Assembly (NCBI GenBank): GCA_947683425.1
Contig: CANTUQ010000106.1
Coordinates: 4,922,001 to 4,986,000 of the forward strand
Reading direction: 5' to 3'
From: Excoecaria cochinchinensis
Taxonomy: Eukaryota > Streptophyta > Magnoliopsida > Malpighiales > Euphorbiaceae
DNA: 64,000 nt
Below the pieces are notes generated by a model that worked only from the letters and a program-made list of their open reading frames with translations, did no database searches and was not told where the DNA came from. Positions 48,801 through 59,446 of the stretch are shown in pieces. Both the position numbers and the translations under genes were made by a program. Within the stretch, counting starts at the first letter, position 1; each line of letters begins with the position of its first letter.

Positions 48801-50619
48801 GAGGCGGCACTCCTGAAGAGACTCAAGACATAACTAATCATAAAATCCCAGAAGAGGTCCAGGTACCTGAAAATAATAATAATGAAAAGATCTCCATAAG
48901 TTACGTTAAAATAGGAAAAAATAGAACCAAAAAGATATAGTTGTCGACAATATTTTTGCATATAATGTTGCTAGTGATATTTTAAAAGAAAATGAGGATC
49001 TTGAACCTACATATGTTGAAGAATGTAGGAATAAAAATGATTGGCCAAAATGAAAAGATGCAATTCAAGCAGAATTGAATTCACTTTCAAAACGTGAAGT
49101 ATTTGGACCTGTAGTCCGAACACCTAAAGGTGTAATGCCAAACGAGTACAAATGGGCATTTGTGCGAAAACGAAATGAGAAAAATGAAATTGTAAGATAT
49201 AAGGTGAGATTGGTTGCACAAGGATTTTCGCAAATACCTGGCATTGATTATGAAAAAACATATTCTCCAGTAATGGATGCAATTACTTTTAGATATCTAA
49301 TTAATCTGGCAGTTTGTGAAAAACTTGACATGCGTCTAATGGATGTTGTTACAGCCTATTTATATGGCTTATTTGATAGTGAAATTCATATGAAAATTCC
49401 TGAAAGATTTAAAATGCCTGAAGCATATAAAGATTCTCGAGAAATTTGTTCAATAAAGTTACAAAAATCATTATATGGATTAAAGCAATCTGGACGAATA
49501 TGGTATAATTGTCTTAGTGAATATTTGTTAAAGGAAGGATATAATAATGATCCAATTTGTCCATGTGTATTTATAAAAAGATCAGGATCAGAATTCGTCA
49601 TAATCGCTGTATATGTTGATGATTTAAATATCATTGGAACTCCTAAAGAGCTTAAAAAAGCAGCAGATTATTTAAAGAAAGAATTCAAAATGAAAGATCT
49701 TGGAAAGACAAAATATTGTCTTGACCTGCAAATCGAGCATTTAGAAGATGAAATTTTTATTTATCAATCAACTTATACGAAAAAAGATCCTAAAGCAATT
49801 TTATATGGACAAAGCACATCCATTGAGTAACCCCCAATGGTTGTAAGATCATTAGAAGTAAATAAAGACCCATTTCGTCTTCGAGAGAATGAAGAAAAAC
49901 TTCTTGGTCTTGAAGTACCATATTTAAGTGTTATAAGTACATTGATGTATCTTGCTAATAATATAAGACCAGATATAGCATTTGTTGTAAATCTATTGGC
50001 AAGATTTAGTTCTTCTTCGACAAGAAAATATTGGAATGGAATTAAGCATGTTTTTTGATATCTCCAAGGAACAATTGGTATGGGTTTATTTTATTCTAAT
50101 AAATTCAAATCACATTTAGTTGGTTATGTAGATGCAAGATATTTATCTGATCCACATAAAACTCGATCACAAACAGTCTATCTATTTACATATGAAAGCG
50201 CAGCCATATCATGGCGGTCTGCAAAGCAAACTTTAGTTGCTACTTCTTCAAATCATGCAGAAATAATTGCAATGCATGAAGTAAGTCGAGAATGTGTTGG
50301 GATAAGGTCATTGATTCATCATATCCAGAAGATGTGCGACTTGCATTTTGGAGAAAATATTCCAACAATCCTGAATAAAAATAATGCAGCATTCATAGCT
50401 CAATTAAAGGAAGGGTTCATCAAAGGCGATAGAATGAAATACATTTCACAAAAATTTTTGTTCACTCGTGATCTTCAAAAGAAAGGTGAAATAGATATTC
50501 AACAAATTCGTTCAAGTGAAAATTTGGCAGATTTATTCACCAAAACATTACCCACTACAACATTCGAAAAATTGAGATACACTATTGGAATGTACAGACT
50601 TAAAGATATATCTTTATGA
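45872..50619 (+). pseudogene. Copia gag-pol pseudogene
   Basis: Gag begins at 45872 (MSNITKLEFETLDITGKNYLPW), shifts frame near 46150 and has stops such as TAG near 46346. An Arg/Gly-rich stretch precedes the zinc knuckle CYQCGMKGHLSHTC (46684-46725). Protease has CLVDSATTHTIL (47173 on). The GAG-pre-integrase and integrase core (47370-48362) keep WHDRLGY, ICSQGK, GDICGP and HLDNVGEF; the third acidic residue is in NGLAESF. RT (49075-49830) has KVRLVAQGFSQ, DVVTAYLYG (normally DVxTAFL) and YVDDLNIIG. RNase H (50080-50619) has GYVDARYLSDP and the usual LADLFTKTLP end. At least six frame breaks or stops separate these blocks, so no polyprotein can be made. Confidence 0.88.
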
Positions 50620-50835
50620 GGGGGAGTAAAATACACTGTACTGTACTCTTTTTTCCTTAGCCAAAGTTTTATCCCACTGGGTTTTTTTGGCAAGCTTTTT
50701 AATGAGGTGGCTTACTATATATATTTTAAATATTGTGTACTCTTTTTCTTTCACTAGATTTTTATCCCATTGGATTTTTCCTAGTAAAGTTTTAACAAGG
50801 CACAATTTTTAAATTTTTAATTTTTATGGACATTC

Positions 50836-50844
50836 AAGTGGGAG
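50836..50844 (+). promoter_or_regulatory. Polypurine tract of the Copia element
   Basis: AAGTGGGAG directly precedes the TG of the 3' LTR. Confidence 0.65.
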
Positions 50845-51238
50845 TGTTATAAATAAATAAGTTTATGAATGTTTATAAATCATGGGAGTTACACAGGTAT
50901 AGAAAAGGTTTCATATCAGGTCTTTTAATTAAGAGTTTTTTTCTTAATTAAATGAATTAAATAAGGGATGTTACATATTAATTTCTTAATTAATAGTTGT
51001 AACTGCCCATTTAATTCCCATTAATTTTGTAACTTTCAATTCTTATTAATTACCTTAATTAATAACCCTCCTAATTAAGAGCATAAAGCTCTCTATAAAT
51101 AAGGCAAACGTAAAGACAAGAAAAGAGAATAAGAAAATACTTTACTTTCTCCCCATTTCTCTCTAAAACTCATTCTATTGTCTTTATTCTTATAATCCAT
51201 TCTTATAATATTTCATATAGTTCTTGTATTTTATAACA
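50845..51238 (+). repeat. 3' LTR of the Copia element
   Basis: Starts TGTT and ends AACA; aligns with 45409-45801 with one small indel. TATAAATA lies at 51094-51101. Confidence 0.9.
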
Positions 51239-52780
51239 ATATAGTGATTTTAAAATTGCAACACATTATTACTGTGTTGGAAAAATATTTGAACAAAATG
51301 ACTCAAAAAACTTATCAACTGCATGGAACAAATAATTCAGACATGAAACAAGCGCTTCTTGTCTCGGTAGCGCAAGTTCAAATCATGCTACCAAAATAGA
51401 TTTTTTCATATTTCATTTACTATTTTTCATATTTTATATGGATATAATTATCTTTTAATATTAATTTAATTAAATGTTACTTATTGTTCAAGTGGTACCA
51501 ATGCATTTTTCATTTTGAGGGTGGCGCAGATTCAAATATGGCAACAAGTCTTTTTTTTTTTAAATTAATTTTTTTCATTATTTTTTATATTTCATTTAAT
51601 TAGAATTAGTTAATTTTCTTCATTATTTTTGCCAATAACACTTTTTAAAGTGGATTTTTTTTTCATTATTTTTTATATTTCATTTAAATAGGATTAGTTA
51701 ATTTTTTTTCATTATTTTTGCTAATAACACTTTTTGAAGTAGATTTTTCATTATTTTTTCTATTTTATTTAATTAAAATTATTTATTTTTTTCATTTCTT
51801 TGCCAATAACATTTTTTTAAAGTAAAATTTTCATTATTTTTTATATTTCATTTAATTAGAATTAGTTAAATTTTTTTCATTATTTTCACCAATAACACTT
51901 TTTAGTAGGTTTTCCCATTATTTTTCATATTTAATTTAATTAGAATGTATAATTAATTTTTTTAAAAAAATATAAATGAGTTGGATTGAGTTATTGATCC
52001 AAACGGATCACATAATGGATCGAATCAAATCACTTGACAAGTCAAAAATGAGTTATTGGCAAATTAGATTGAATTTGGTCAAAAAATACGAGCCATTAGA
52101 TTGGATTTATAGGTCGAATCAAATATTGATAGATTTAATTTTAATTATATTTTTTTAAAAAAATAGCTATATCAATATGAAATGTGAAATGTGAAAAATA
52201 GTAAAAAAAAGTATTAAATGAAATACGAAAAAATCTATTGAAAAAAGAAAAAAAAGTTAGCGGTCCACCAGCAAGCTAAGGATATGCATTTGTGTGGTTA
52301 GGACAAAATTGATATTTATTTCCAATATTATTAATTAAATTAATATTAAATACACACAGAAACCGAAACATTATGTTGCAGTTTTAATGTAAAAAATATT
52401 CAGTTTCGTGTGGATCTCACTCTCTAAAACCGAAACTTTTAACTTTCTTTTTATATTAGATTCCTATATTTTTAAAAGTTAACATTAGATTTTTATACTT
52501 TTTAGATTACTTACATTAGATCCAATCTAAACAAAATTGAGGAAATTAAAATGCATAATCTATTAATTTAGCTTGAAATCAACTTAAAATAATTTTGAAA
52601 TCCACCCAAACATAAAAAAAAAAAAAAGAAGAAATAAACACTTATTTTAGACATGTAAAAGGTAATGGATTGACTTTTTCTTCATTTTTTTTATGTCTTG
52701 ATGGGTCTCATGCGGTCCTTTTAAGTTGAATTCACTCGAAATTAATAGAGCATGTGTTGTAATTTCATTAATCCTATCTA
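51239..52780. other. Gene-free AT-rich region right of the Copia element
   Basis: Apart from the minisatellite at 51570-51960 I see only AT-rich sequence and short fragments with GGATTGAGT/GATCCAA-type motifs near 51975-52100. No gene is supported. Confidence 0.55.
51570..51960. repeat. AT-rich minisatellite, about 85-bp unit
   Basis: ATTTAATTAGAATTAGTTA-like starts recur at about 51593, 51681, 51767, 51849 and 51931. Between them lie TTTTTCATTATTTTTGCC, AATAACACTTTTT and a variable AGTAGATTT segment. That gives four to five diverged units with period 82-88 bp. Confidence 0.75.
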
Positions 52781-53246
52781 AATTAAATTTGATGCAAGTG
52801 ATTTGAAAAGTATAAAAATTTAATATTAACTTTTAAAAATACATAAATTTAATATAAAAAAAGGTTAAAATTTAGGAATTCTGAATTTTTTTTTTCTATA
52901 GGTAGCAAATGGGTCAAGTTGGATGAGTTTGGATTAGATCATAAATGGGCAAGTCATAAGTGGGCAACTATTTATGGGTCATGAATGGGCTATTGCCTAA
53001 ATGGGTTGGGCAAATTAAATTTGATGCGAGTGATTTGAAAAATATAAAAATTCAATATTAACTTTTAAAAGTACATAAATTTAATATAAAAAAGGTTAAA
53101 AATAGGAATTCCGTAATTTTTTTTTCTATAGGTGGCAAATGGGTCAAATTAGACGAGTTTGGATAATATTATAAATGGGCAAGTCATAAGTGGGCAACTA
53201 TTTATGGGTCATAAATGGGTTATTGCCCAAACGGGTTGGGCAAATT
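52781..53246. repeat. Tandem duplication of a 232-bp unit
   Basis: AATTAAATTTGATGC begins both copies (about 52781 and 53013). The copies share TTAATATTAACTTTTAAAA, GGCAAGTCATAAGTGGGC and AACTATTTATGGGTCAT. They are about 90% alike by eye. No coding content. Confidence 0.85.
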
Positions 53247-53689
53247 TCAGTCGACACATGAATTTGGTACATGTTGGTCCAAAGACAGACCTCTAGATGA
53301 GGTCTTCAGGAGGAGAGAACAGTTGGCAAGGCTATGTAGACAGCTGTCCAAAAAGCAAAGCCATCAAAAGGCCTAAGAAAGCTTAATGCTAATGTGGTGT
53401 TAAAAGAGGGGGGTAAAAAGGAGGTGGGCCAGGGTCTGGAGATTCAAGGAAAAAAAGCAAGGGAGAGAGGTGAAAGCTCTAATGGGTGCATGGTAGCCAA
53501 AATGGGTTGCATTGGTGCCCAAATTGACGCATGGTAACCCAAATGGATCGCATGGTAGCCTTAGTGGTTGAAACTATGAGTCATCCATTTTTTTAATGAA
53601 AATAAACTCTTGATATTATTACAATATATTAAAAAAGCTACTATAAAAATGTTAGCCAAAATGTGTCGCATGGTGGTCTAAATGGATTG

Positions 53690-55125
53690 GGCTCAAATCG
53701 GGTTTTTAATTTTTTTTCTATGCAAGCAAGTTCTAAGTCCATATAAAATAAAAAACTGACCTAGCATGGGTTGGGTTGGACTCTATCGGGAAAGGTATGG
53801 TTTGAATAGAACTTAAATGAAATTTTAAGATTTTTCTGCATAAACTCGATCCAAGTCTGCATAAATAAAATACGGGCATAGCACAAATAAGATTTGGTTC
53901 GAGTCGGTCGGATTTGAATCGAGACCTAATCGGATTGGATTATATTTGGATCGGGTTTAGCTAGCCGAATCTAAGTCCACATAAATAAAATGTGCCTAGA
54001 ATGTGTTGGATTGGGTTTGAGATGGACTAAGTTCGATGGAACTGGATCTAGTTTAACTGGATCGAATTTGATTTGTATCGAATCTAACTAGACTTTTAAA
54101 TTTTTTTCTATGCAAGCAAGATTCAAGTCCACATAAATAAGCACGAGTTGCGTAAGGTTCGATCGGGTTGAGTCTGGTTTGGATCTGGCCTAAATAAGAT
54201 TTTAAATTTTTTCTACACAAGCCTGATCTAAGTTTATATAAATAAAATATGGGCCTAATGCGGACAGGGTTGCATTCAAAGGGGTTTAAAGTCGAGTCGG
54301 ATTCGAGTTGAGATGGGTTGATTTTAGGCTGAGCCTAACCCGAATTTGAAATTTTTTTTTTATGTACAAGTCCGATCAAAATTCGCATAAATAAAATATG
54401 GGTTTGGTTCAAGCTAGATTGGGTTTGGGTTAGGTTTGAGCCGAGATGGGTTGGTTTCAAGCTGGGTCTAATCGAAATTTAAAGATTTTTTTATGTACAA
54501 GTCCGATCCAAGTCTGTATAAATAAAATACGGGCCTAGTTCTAACTGGGTTCAAGCCAGAATGGGTTAGTTTTAGACTAGACCTAATCGGAATTCGAAGA
54601 TTTTTATATACAAGTATGATCCAAGCCTTTATAAATAAAATATGGGCCTAGTTTGGGCTGAATTAGATTCTGATCGGATTTGATTCGGGTTGTGTTCGAG
54701 CCAAGATGGGTTGATTTCGTATCGAGCCTAATTAGAATTTGAAAATTTTTTATGTACAAGTTTGATCCAATTCCATATAAATAATATACGAGCTTAGTTT
54801 GGCTTGGCCTAGGTTCGAGTCGAATTCGACTTGGATTGAGTTGGTTTTGGCCTAAATGGATGGGTTCGTGCTGGTCTAACCGATCCAAGCTCTTATAATA
54901 AAATGCAAGCTAGATTGGGTTCAGGTTGGATTGTGTTCGAGCCAAAATATATCAGTTTCAGGCTGGGTCTAACCGAAAATGTGAAAATTTTTTATGTACA
55001 AGTCCAATCCAAGTCTATATAAATAAAATACAAGCCTATTGAGGACTAAGTTAGGTTAAGACTGGGTTCGAGCTTGGTCAGGTTGGATTGGACAAGGATG
55101 GGTCAAGTTCAGGCTGGGAATGTTT
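53690..55125. repeat. Degenerate tandem array, about 11 units of 110-145 bp
   Basis: A core of TTTTTTATGTACAAG, TCCGATCCAAGTC, then ATATAAATAAAATACGGGCC recurs at about 53707, 53829, 53961, 54099, 54208, 54353, 54484, 54601, 54743, 54882 and 54989. Each core is followed by a G/T-rich segment (GGGTTGGGTT/GAGTCGGGT type). Units are diverged and differ in length. No gene is seen; the apparent minus-strand frame at 54604-54888 is a repeat artefact. Confidence 0.8.
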
Positions 55126-55486
55126 GGTATAAAAAAATTATAGTTGGTATAAATTTGGCATTTCGACTAATTTGATATAGTAGATGTACATTGGGTTACA
55201 TAGAACATGGTTATCTGGATCAAAATTTAATGTGTTATTTTGAGTTTGCCCATATAAACATGTTTCTGGATTAGATTGAATTTATATCAATTTTTTTTAG
55301 TAGATTTAGATGGAGTTTTTGAATTGAGTGAATTTGGCACTATCTGTTTTTCTATTATAATTATATAAAATAGACATATATAATGTAAATAATGGAAAAA
55401 GAAAAAAAAAAAGTAATAGGAAGAGGTATTTAGCAGTTGTACAAGTATTCATCCTCTCAGCCTACCTAATTCAAATCCGTCAATTC

Positions 55487-56169
55487 TAGTGGTAAGCATG
55501 GTCGGTTAACCGGTCCATAAGTCTCAGTCCTTTAACCAGTTCATTAATATTGGTTTTTTGAAATTCCAGTCCATTAACCAATCAATTACCATCGGTTAAC
55601 CATTCCATCGGTTTCGAATTTTCGGATCGGTTATCCAATATTTTTCGGTTAACCACTATAATTATAAATATATTCATAAATAAAATTAAAATGTTCAAGA
55701 TACTTAAAAATTAAAATTTTTTCACTATAATATAACATTATTGTTGTTAAAATAAAAATATTTGGTGGATATAAGCAAATTTGTTTTTAAAAATTAATAT
55801 TTAATAAGTAAATATATTAACCGGTCCATAATCATTTTTAATTAGATAAATTGTTATACTTACTAATAGCCAATTAAAAAAACTTAAAAACTTTAAAATA
55901 ATTAGTATAATAAAAAAAAGTACATGATTACCTTTAATTAGGATAAATTGTTATAAATTATTAAAAAATTAATAAATTAACTAAAAATTCGGTTTCGGTT
56001 CGGTTAACCACTCACATGAGTCAAAAACCATTAACCAGTCCATTAATATCGGTTTTTTCAAAACACTAATCATTAACCAGTCTATTATAATCGGTTAACC
56101 AGTCTATCGGTTTGGTTTTGAATTTTTTTTCCGGTTAACCGAGTCTATCGGTTTTTTTGCTCACCCCTA
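55487..56169. mobile_element. Second non-autonomous hAT-type MITE with 8-bp target duplication
   Basis: The 683-bp element ends in TAGTGGTAAGCA (left) and TAGGGGTGAGCA (right, inverted), two mismatches. It is flanked by a perfect 8-bp duplication GTCAATTC (55479-55486 and 56170-56177). Subterminal GGTTAACCGGT and CCATTAACC repeats occur at both ends in inverted order. The termini resemble those of the MITE at 42796-43938, but the subterminal repeat differs (GGTTAACCG against GGTTCGGTT). No coding capacity. Confidence 0.9.
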
Positions 56170-56453
56170 GTCAATTCTACCCATCAACTTCTATAAGCTG
56201 GCATTTATATTGATAGCTACAACATAAATATATTGTATAAATAGATATAGATTACATAATGATATAAAAATGTAGACTGAATAAATTTTCGGGAAACTAG
56301 CATTGATGTTATACTTGAACTATATAAAATTCAATTTAATGATTGAAATAGTTTTTTTTAATATCAATAAATTTTTAAAAAATTATATATAATTTAAACG
56401 GTTAAAAATCTAATAATTTTAACAATTTATTGGGTTCGAATTTTATCCCGCCC

Positions 56454-56455
<2 letters not shown>

Positions 56456-56490
<35 letters not shown>
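56456..56490. repeat. (TA)n microsatellite
   Basis: About 17 TA units. Confidence 0.85.
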
Positions 56491-56491
<1 letters not shown>

Positions 56492-56882
56492 CATAGCTTC
56501 ATAAGAGTGAGCTCTGAGTCTAAATCCCATTAAGATCCATAGTTTTGAAATAAGCTAGGAAGATTAAGATGTTTTAGGCTAGTTAAAGTTTTGAAATGGT
56601 TGAAGGTATTTGGCCAAAAAAAAAATAAATTACAGAGATTGAGATAGTTTAAGGGAAAGAAGGTCAAAATTTGCCCTCACACCAAACAAATGATTGCAAC
56701 GAGTGGTGTTGTGTTATAGTAAATCACCAAAACTATGTTTCGGTCCATTATATTTCTAATTTGATAAATTTTTTTATGATGTTTGATTGTGTTAAATTTG
56801 TGAAGAAAATTGTCTCTTGGTAGCCATACCAATTTGGTGTGGTTTCATGGTTTTTGATATTGATTTACATATATATTACCTC

Positions 56883-57170
56883 TTGGAAAAAAAAAAGGTA
56901 ATAAAATGTCTCTATAGTTAATTTTAGAAAGAAAATGCACTTGATGTTAATAAAAATATATTAAAATATTTCTATATCAAACTTCAGTCAACTATGATTT
57001 AACGGCGCTGACATGTATCGATATGTAGAAAAATAGGTTACGTCATTAACATGTAAACGTCACGTGTATTTTTAATTCAAAATAAAGTTAAAGACATTTT
57101 AGCACTTTTAAGGAAAATATTGCGGTATTCTAATACTTTGAGAAAAACTTTAGAGATATTTTATCACCAT
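56883..57170. repeat. Left arm of a long inverted repeat
   Basis: The segment with TAGTTAATTTTAGAAAG, TTTAACGGCGCTGACATG, CACGTGTATTTTTAATTC and AAAATAAAGTTAAAGACA reappears in reverse orientation at 57890-58262. The pair spans about 1.38 kb and may be a MULE-like or fold-back element. Confidence 0.7.
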
Positions 57171-57889
57171 ATTTGAAATATTTTCTTGATTTGTTTAACG
57201 TACATTTTGCGTAAAAGTATAATTTAGAATTTTAGTTAATGTATAAATTAGATTAAGAAATTAAGAGTTTGAATATTCAATTTATTTAATTTTATTTATA
57301 TATTTTTTTTCAATCATAAATATTTATTAATTAGAATATTTTAGCTAAGTAATAGTATTTTTAATTTAGATTAAATATCTAATAAATATAAATTTAACAT
57401 ATTATCTAATATTACATCATATCATTACCGATTCTATTTCAATTTGATATGTATCACTTTACTTTATTTATATTTGTTTCACATTATAACTAACTTGATA
57501 ATTAAAATTAAGTGATTACTTTTTTAAATTATGCTTATTTAATTTTTTTTTGTTACCAACAAATAATGATTAATATCTCATACTCTATTACTCTTTACAT
57601 ATGTCCCTAATAAATTTATGAATAAGAAAAGAAATTACCAATAAATTATATAGTTTAAAAATATTTATTCATTAATTTTTCTTAATAATTATAATATTGA
57701 AATTTGAAAGTTTGATTACAAGATATAATAAATTTATTAGCAACTGAATAAATTTGTAAAAAAAAAAACTAATTACGCTGTTTATATTTTTTTTCTAATT
57801 TTATCTATTAAAATTATTTAGTATTTAAATACTAAAAAAAAATAATTGCTACATTAGTTGAGAATTTAGAAGAAAAGCCCTTAATGTTT

Positions 57890-58262
57890 TCTTCATAGTA
57901 CAAAAATATCCTTAATGTTTTCATTAGGGTACTATAATGCCCTTAATATTTTTCTCAAAATACTAAAATACCCCTAAATATTTTTCAAAGTACTAAAATA
58001 TCCCTAATATTTCTCTTGGAGTGCCAAAACGTCTCTAACTTTATTTTAGATTAAAAATACACGTAGCACTGATGTAGCATATATTTTACCACATATAAGT
58101 GCCACATCAGTGCCGTTAAGTTAGAGTTATATAAATTTGATTCAGGGGCATTTTAGTACTTTTTTTCATTAACATCAAAGACATTTTTATTTCAAAATTA
58201 ACTATAAGAGTATTTTAATACCCTGAAGATAACTTCAGAAGTATTTCAGTGCTTTTTCCCTT
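57890..58262. repeat. Right arm of a long inverted repeat
   Basis: The reverse complement reads TAGTTAATTTTGAAATAAA, TTAACGGCACTGATGTGGC, TACGTGTATTTTTAATCT and AAAATAAAGTTAGAGACG, matching the left arm at 56883-57170 with about 80% identity by eye. The arm also contains internal repeats of 'ACTAAAATACCC(T)TAATATTT'. Confidence 0.7.
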
Positions 58263-59446
58263 ACTTTTTATCCTATTGTGAATCCCTATTTTTCTTTTAC
58301 CACTCCTCTTTATTTATTTTATTTATATCAAATATTAATTATGAAAAGAATTGTAATGCATAATTAATCACTACTAAAAAAAAAGGAGACTGTATTTTAA
58401 ACTATTAATATAATAATTATTTTTTTTTAACTATTATATACAAAAAGGATAATCTGATCGATTGATCCTTATACAATACAGTCAAATACATTATAAAACC
58501 ATACAATTATCTTAAACATGGTATCAACAGTACATTAAAAAATCATACAGCTTCCTTCAATACATCACTCTACCATACATTATAAAAACATCAATCACTA
58601 GCATCCAAATAAAGTGTTAGAGTATTAAAAATGGTACATATTTGCCCTTAAATATATTTTTGGGCCAAAAATTGCATATAAGCAAATATAAACATATATG
58701 ATAGACTAATTGAAATCACGTATATAAATTTACCACATGTACACTGTAAATTGATATTTTGTTTACCATAAGATATTTTCTGTTTGTTTACTAAGAGTCC
58801 GGTTATTTTAACAAGTTTATCATCAGAAATTTTAATTATTTTTCGATAGTTAAAAATGAGTATCAATTTATAGTTCACATGTGACAAGTTTATGTAGCTT
58901 CATTTAAGTTGCTGTGTTTTTATGTTTGCTTATCCAGAGTCTTATTATTTCTAGTTACAAATTTGGGTTAGTTACAGTTTTGGCCCAAAAATTATACTTA
59001 AAGTTAAATGTGTACCATTTTCAATATTTTAGAGCTAAATTTGGTCCTTATTCCATAGTTTAATTAGCTTGAAAAAAATAGACTAATTTAAAAGGTATTA
59101 GAGAATACTTAGAATGTCTATCAACATGATTAAGGCTATGGATATGAACAAGATCAAACAGACTTCTGCCAGAATTAATGAAAGCTACTACTCAAATCAT
59201 TTTAAGTATTAACCATGTTTTTAATTAGCAATAAGCCCTTTATTCTTTTCTTTATTAAAAACCGGTTAATTAAAAAAAGAAATTGTGCGGTCATTGTAAC
59301 AAATTTCAATGTGTCTTCTCCATACAATATACAGAAAAGAAAATCAGAACTGAAGCAATTTTGTGGAGATCAAAACTAGGAACTAAATTAGAGCTAAACC
59401 AACAATAGAACGGCTAAAAATGATGTACATTGCAATAAATTTTATA
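58263..59446. other. Gene-free spacer before the COBRA-like gene 3' end
   Basis: AT-rich sequence without a supported gene. The last few hundred bases should contain the 3' UTR of the minus-strand COBRA-like gene. Confidence 0.5.

Larger units (their letters stand above)
45409..51238 (+). mobile_element. Degenerate full-length Ty1/Copia LTR retrotransposon
   Basis: The element is 5,830 bp with LTRs at 45409-45801 and 50845-51238 and a 5-bp duplication ATATA (45404-45408 and 51239-51243; low-complexity but exact). A primer-binding site follows the left LTR and a purine tract precedes the right LTR. Domain order gag, protease, integrase, RT, RNase H is the Copia order. The LTRs differ at roughly 45 of 393 positions by manual alignment (about 88-89% identical), so this insertion looks older than the Gypsy one. 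Many frame breaks make it inactive. Confidence 0.92.

Noticed and set aside
51976..52158. Plus-strand frame of 60 codons
   Set aside because: Low-complexity AT-rich DNA with GATTGG/GATCCAA motifs; no start context or similarity.
54604..54888. Minus-strand frame of 94 codons
   Set aside because: It is a translation of the degenerate tandem array (repeated YIYKG/IKSD-type peptide segments).
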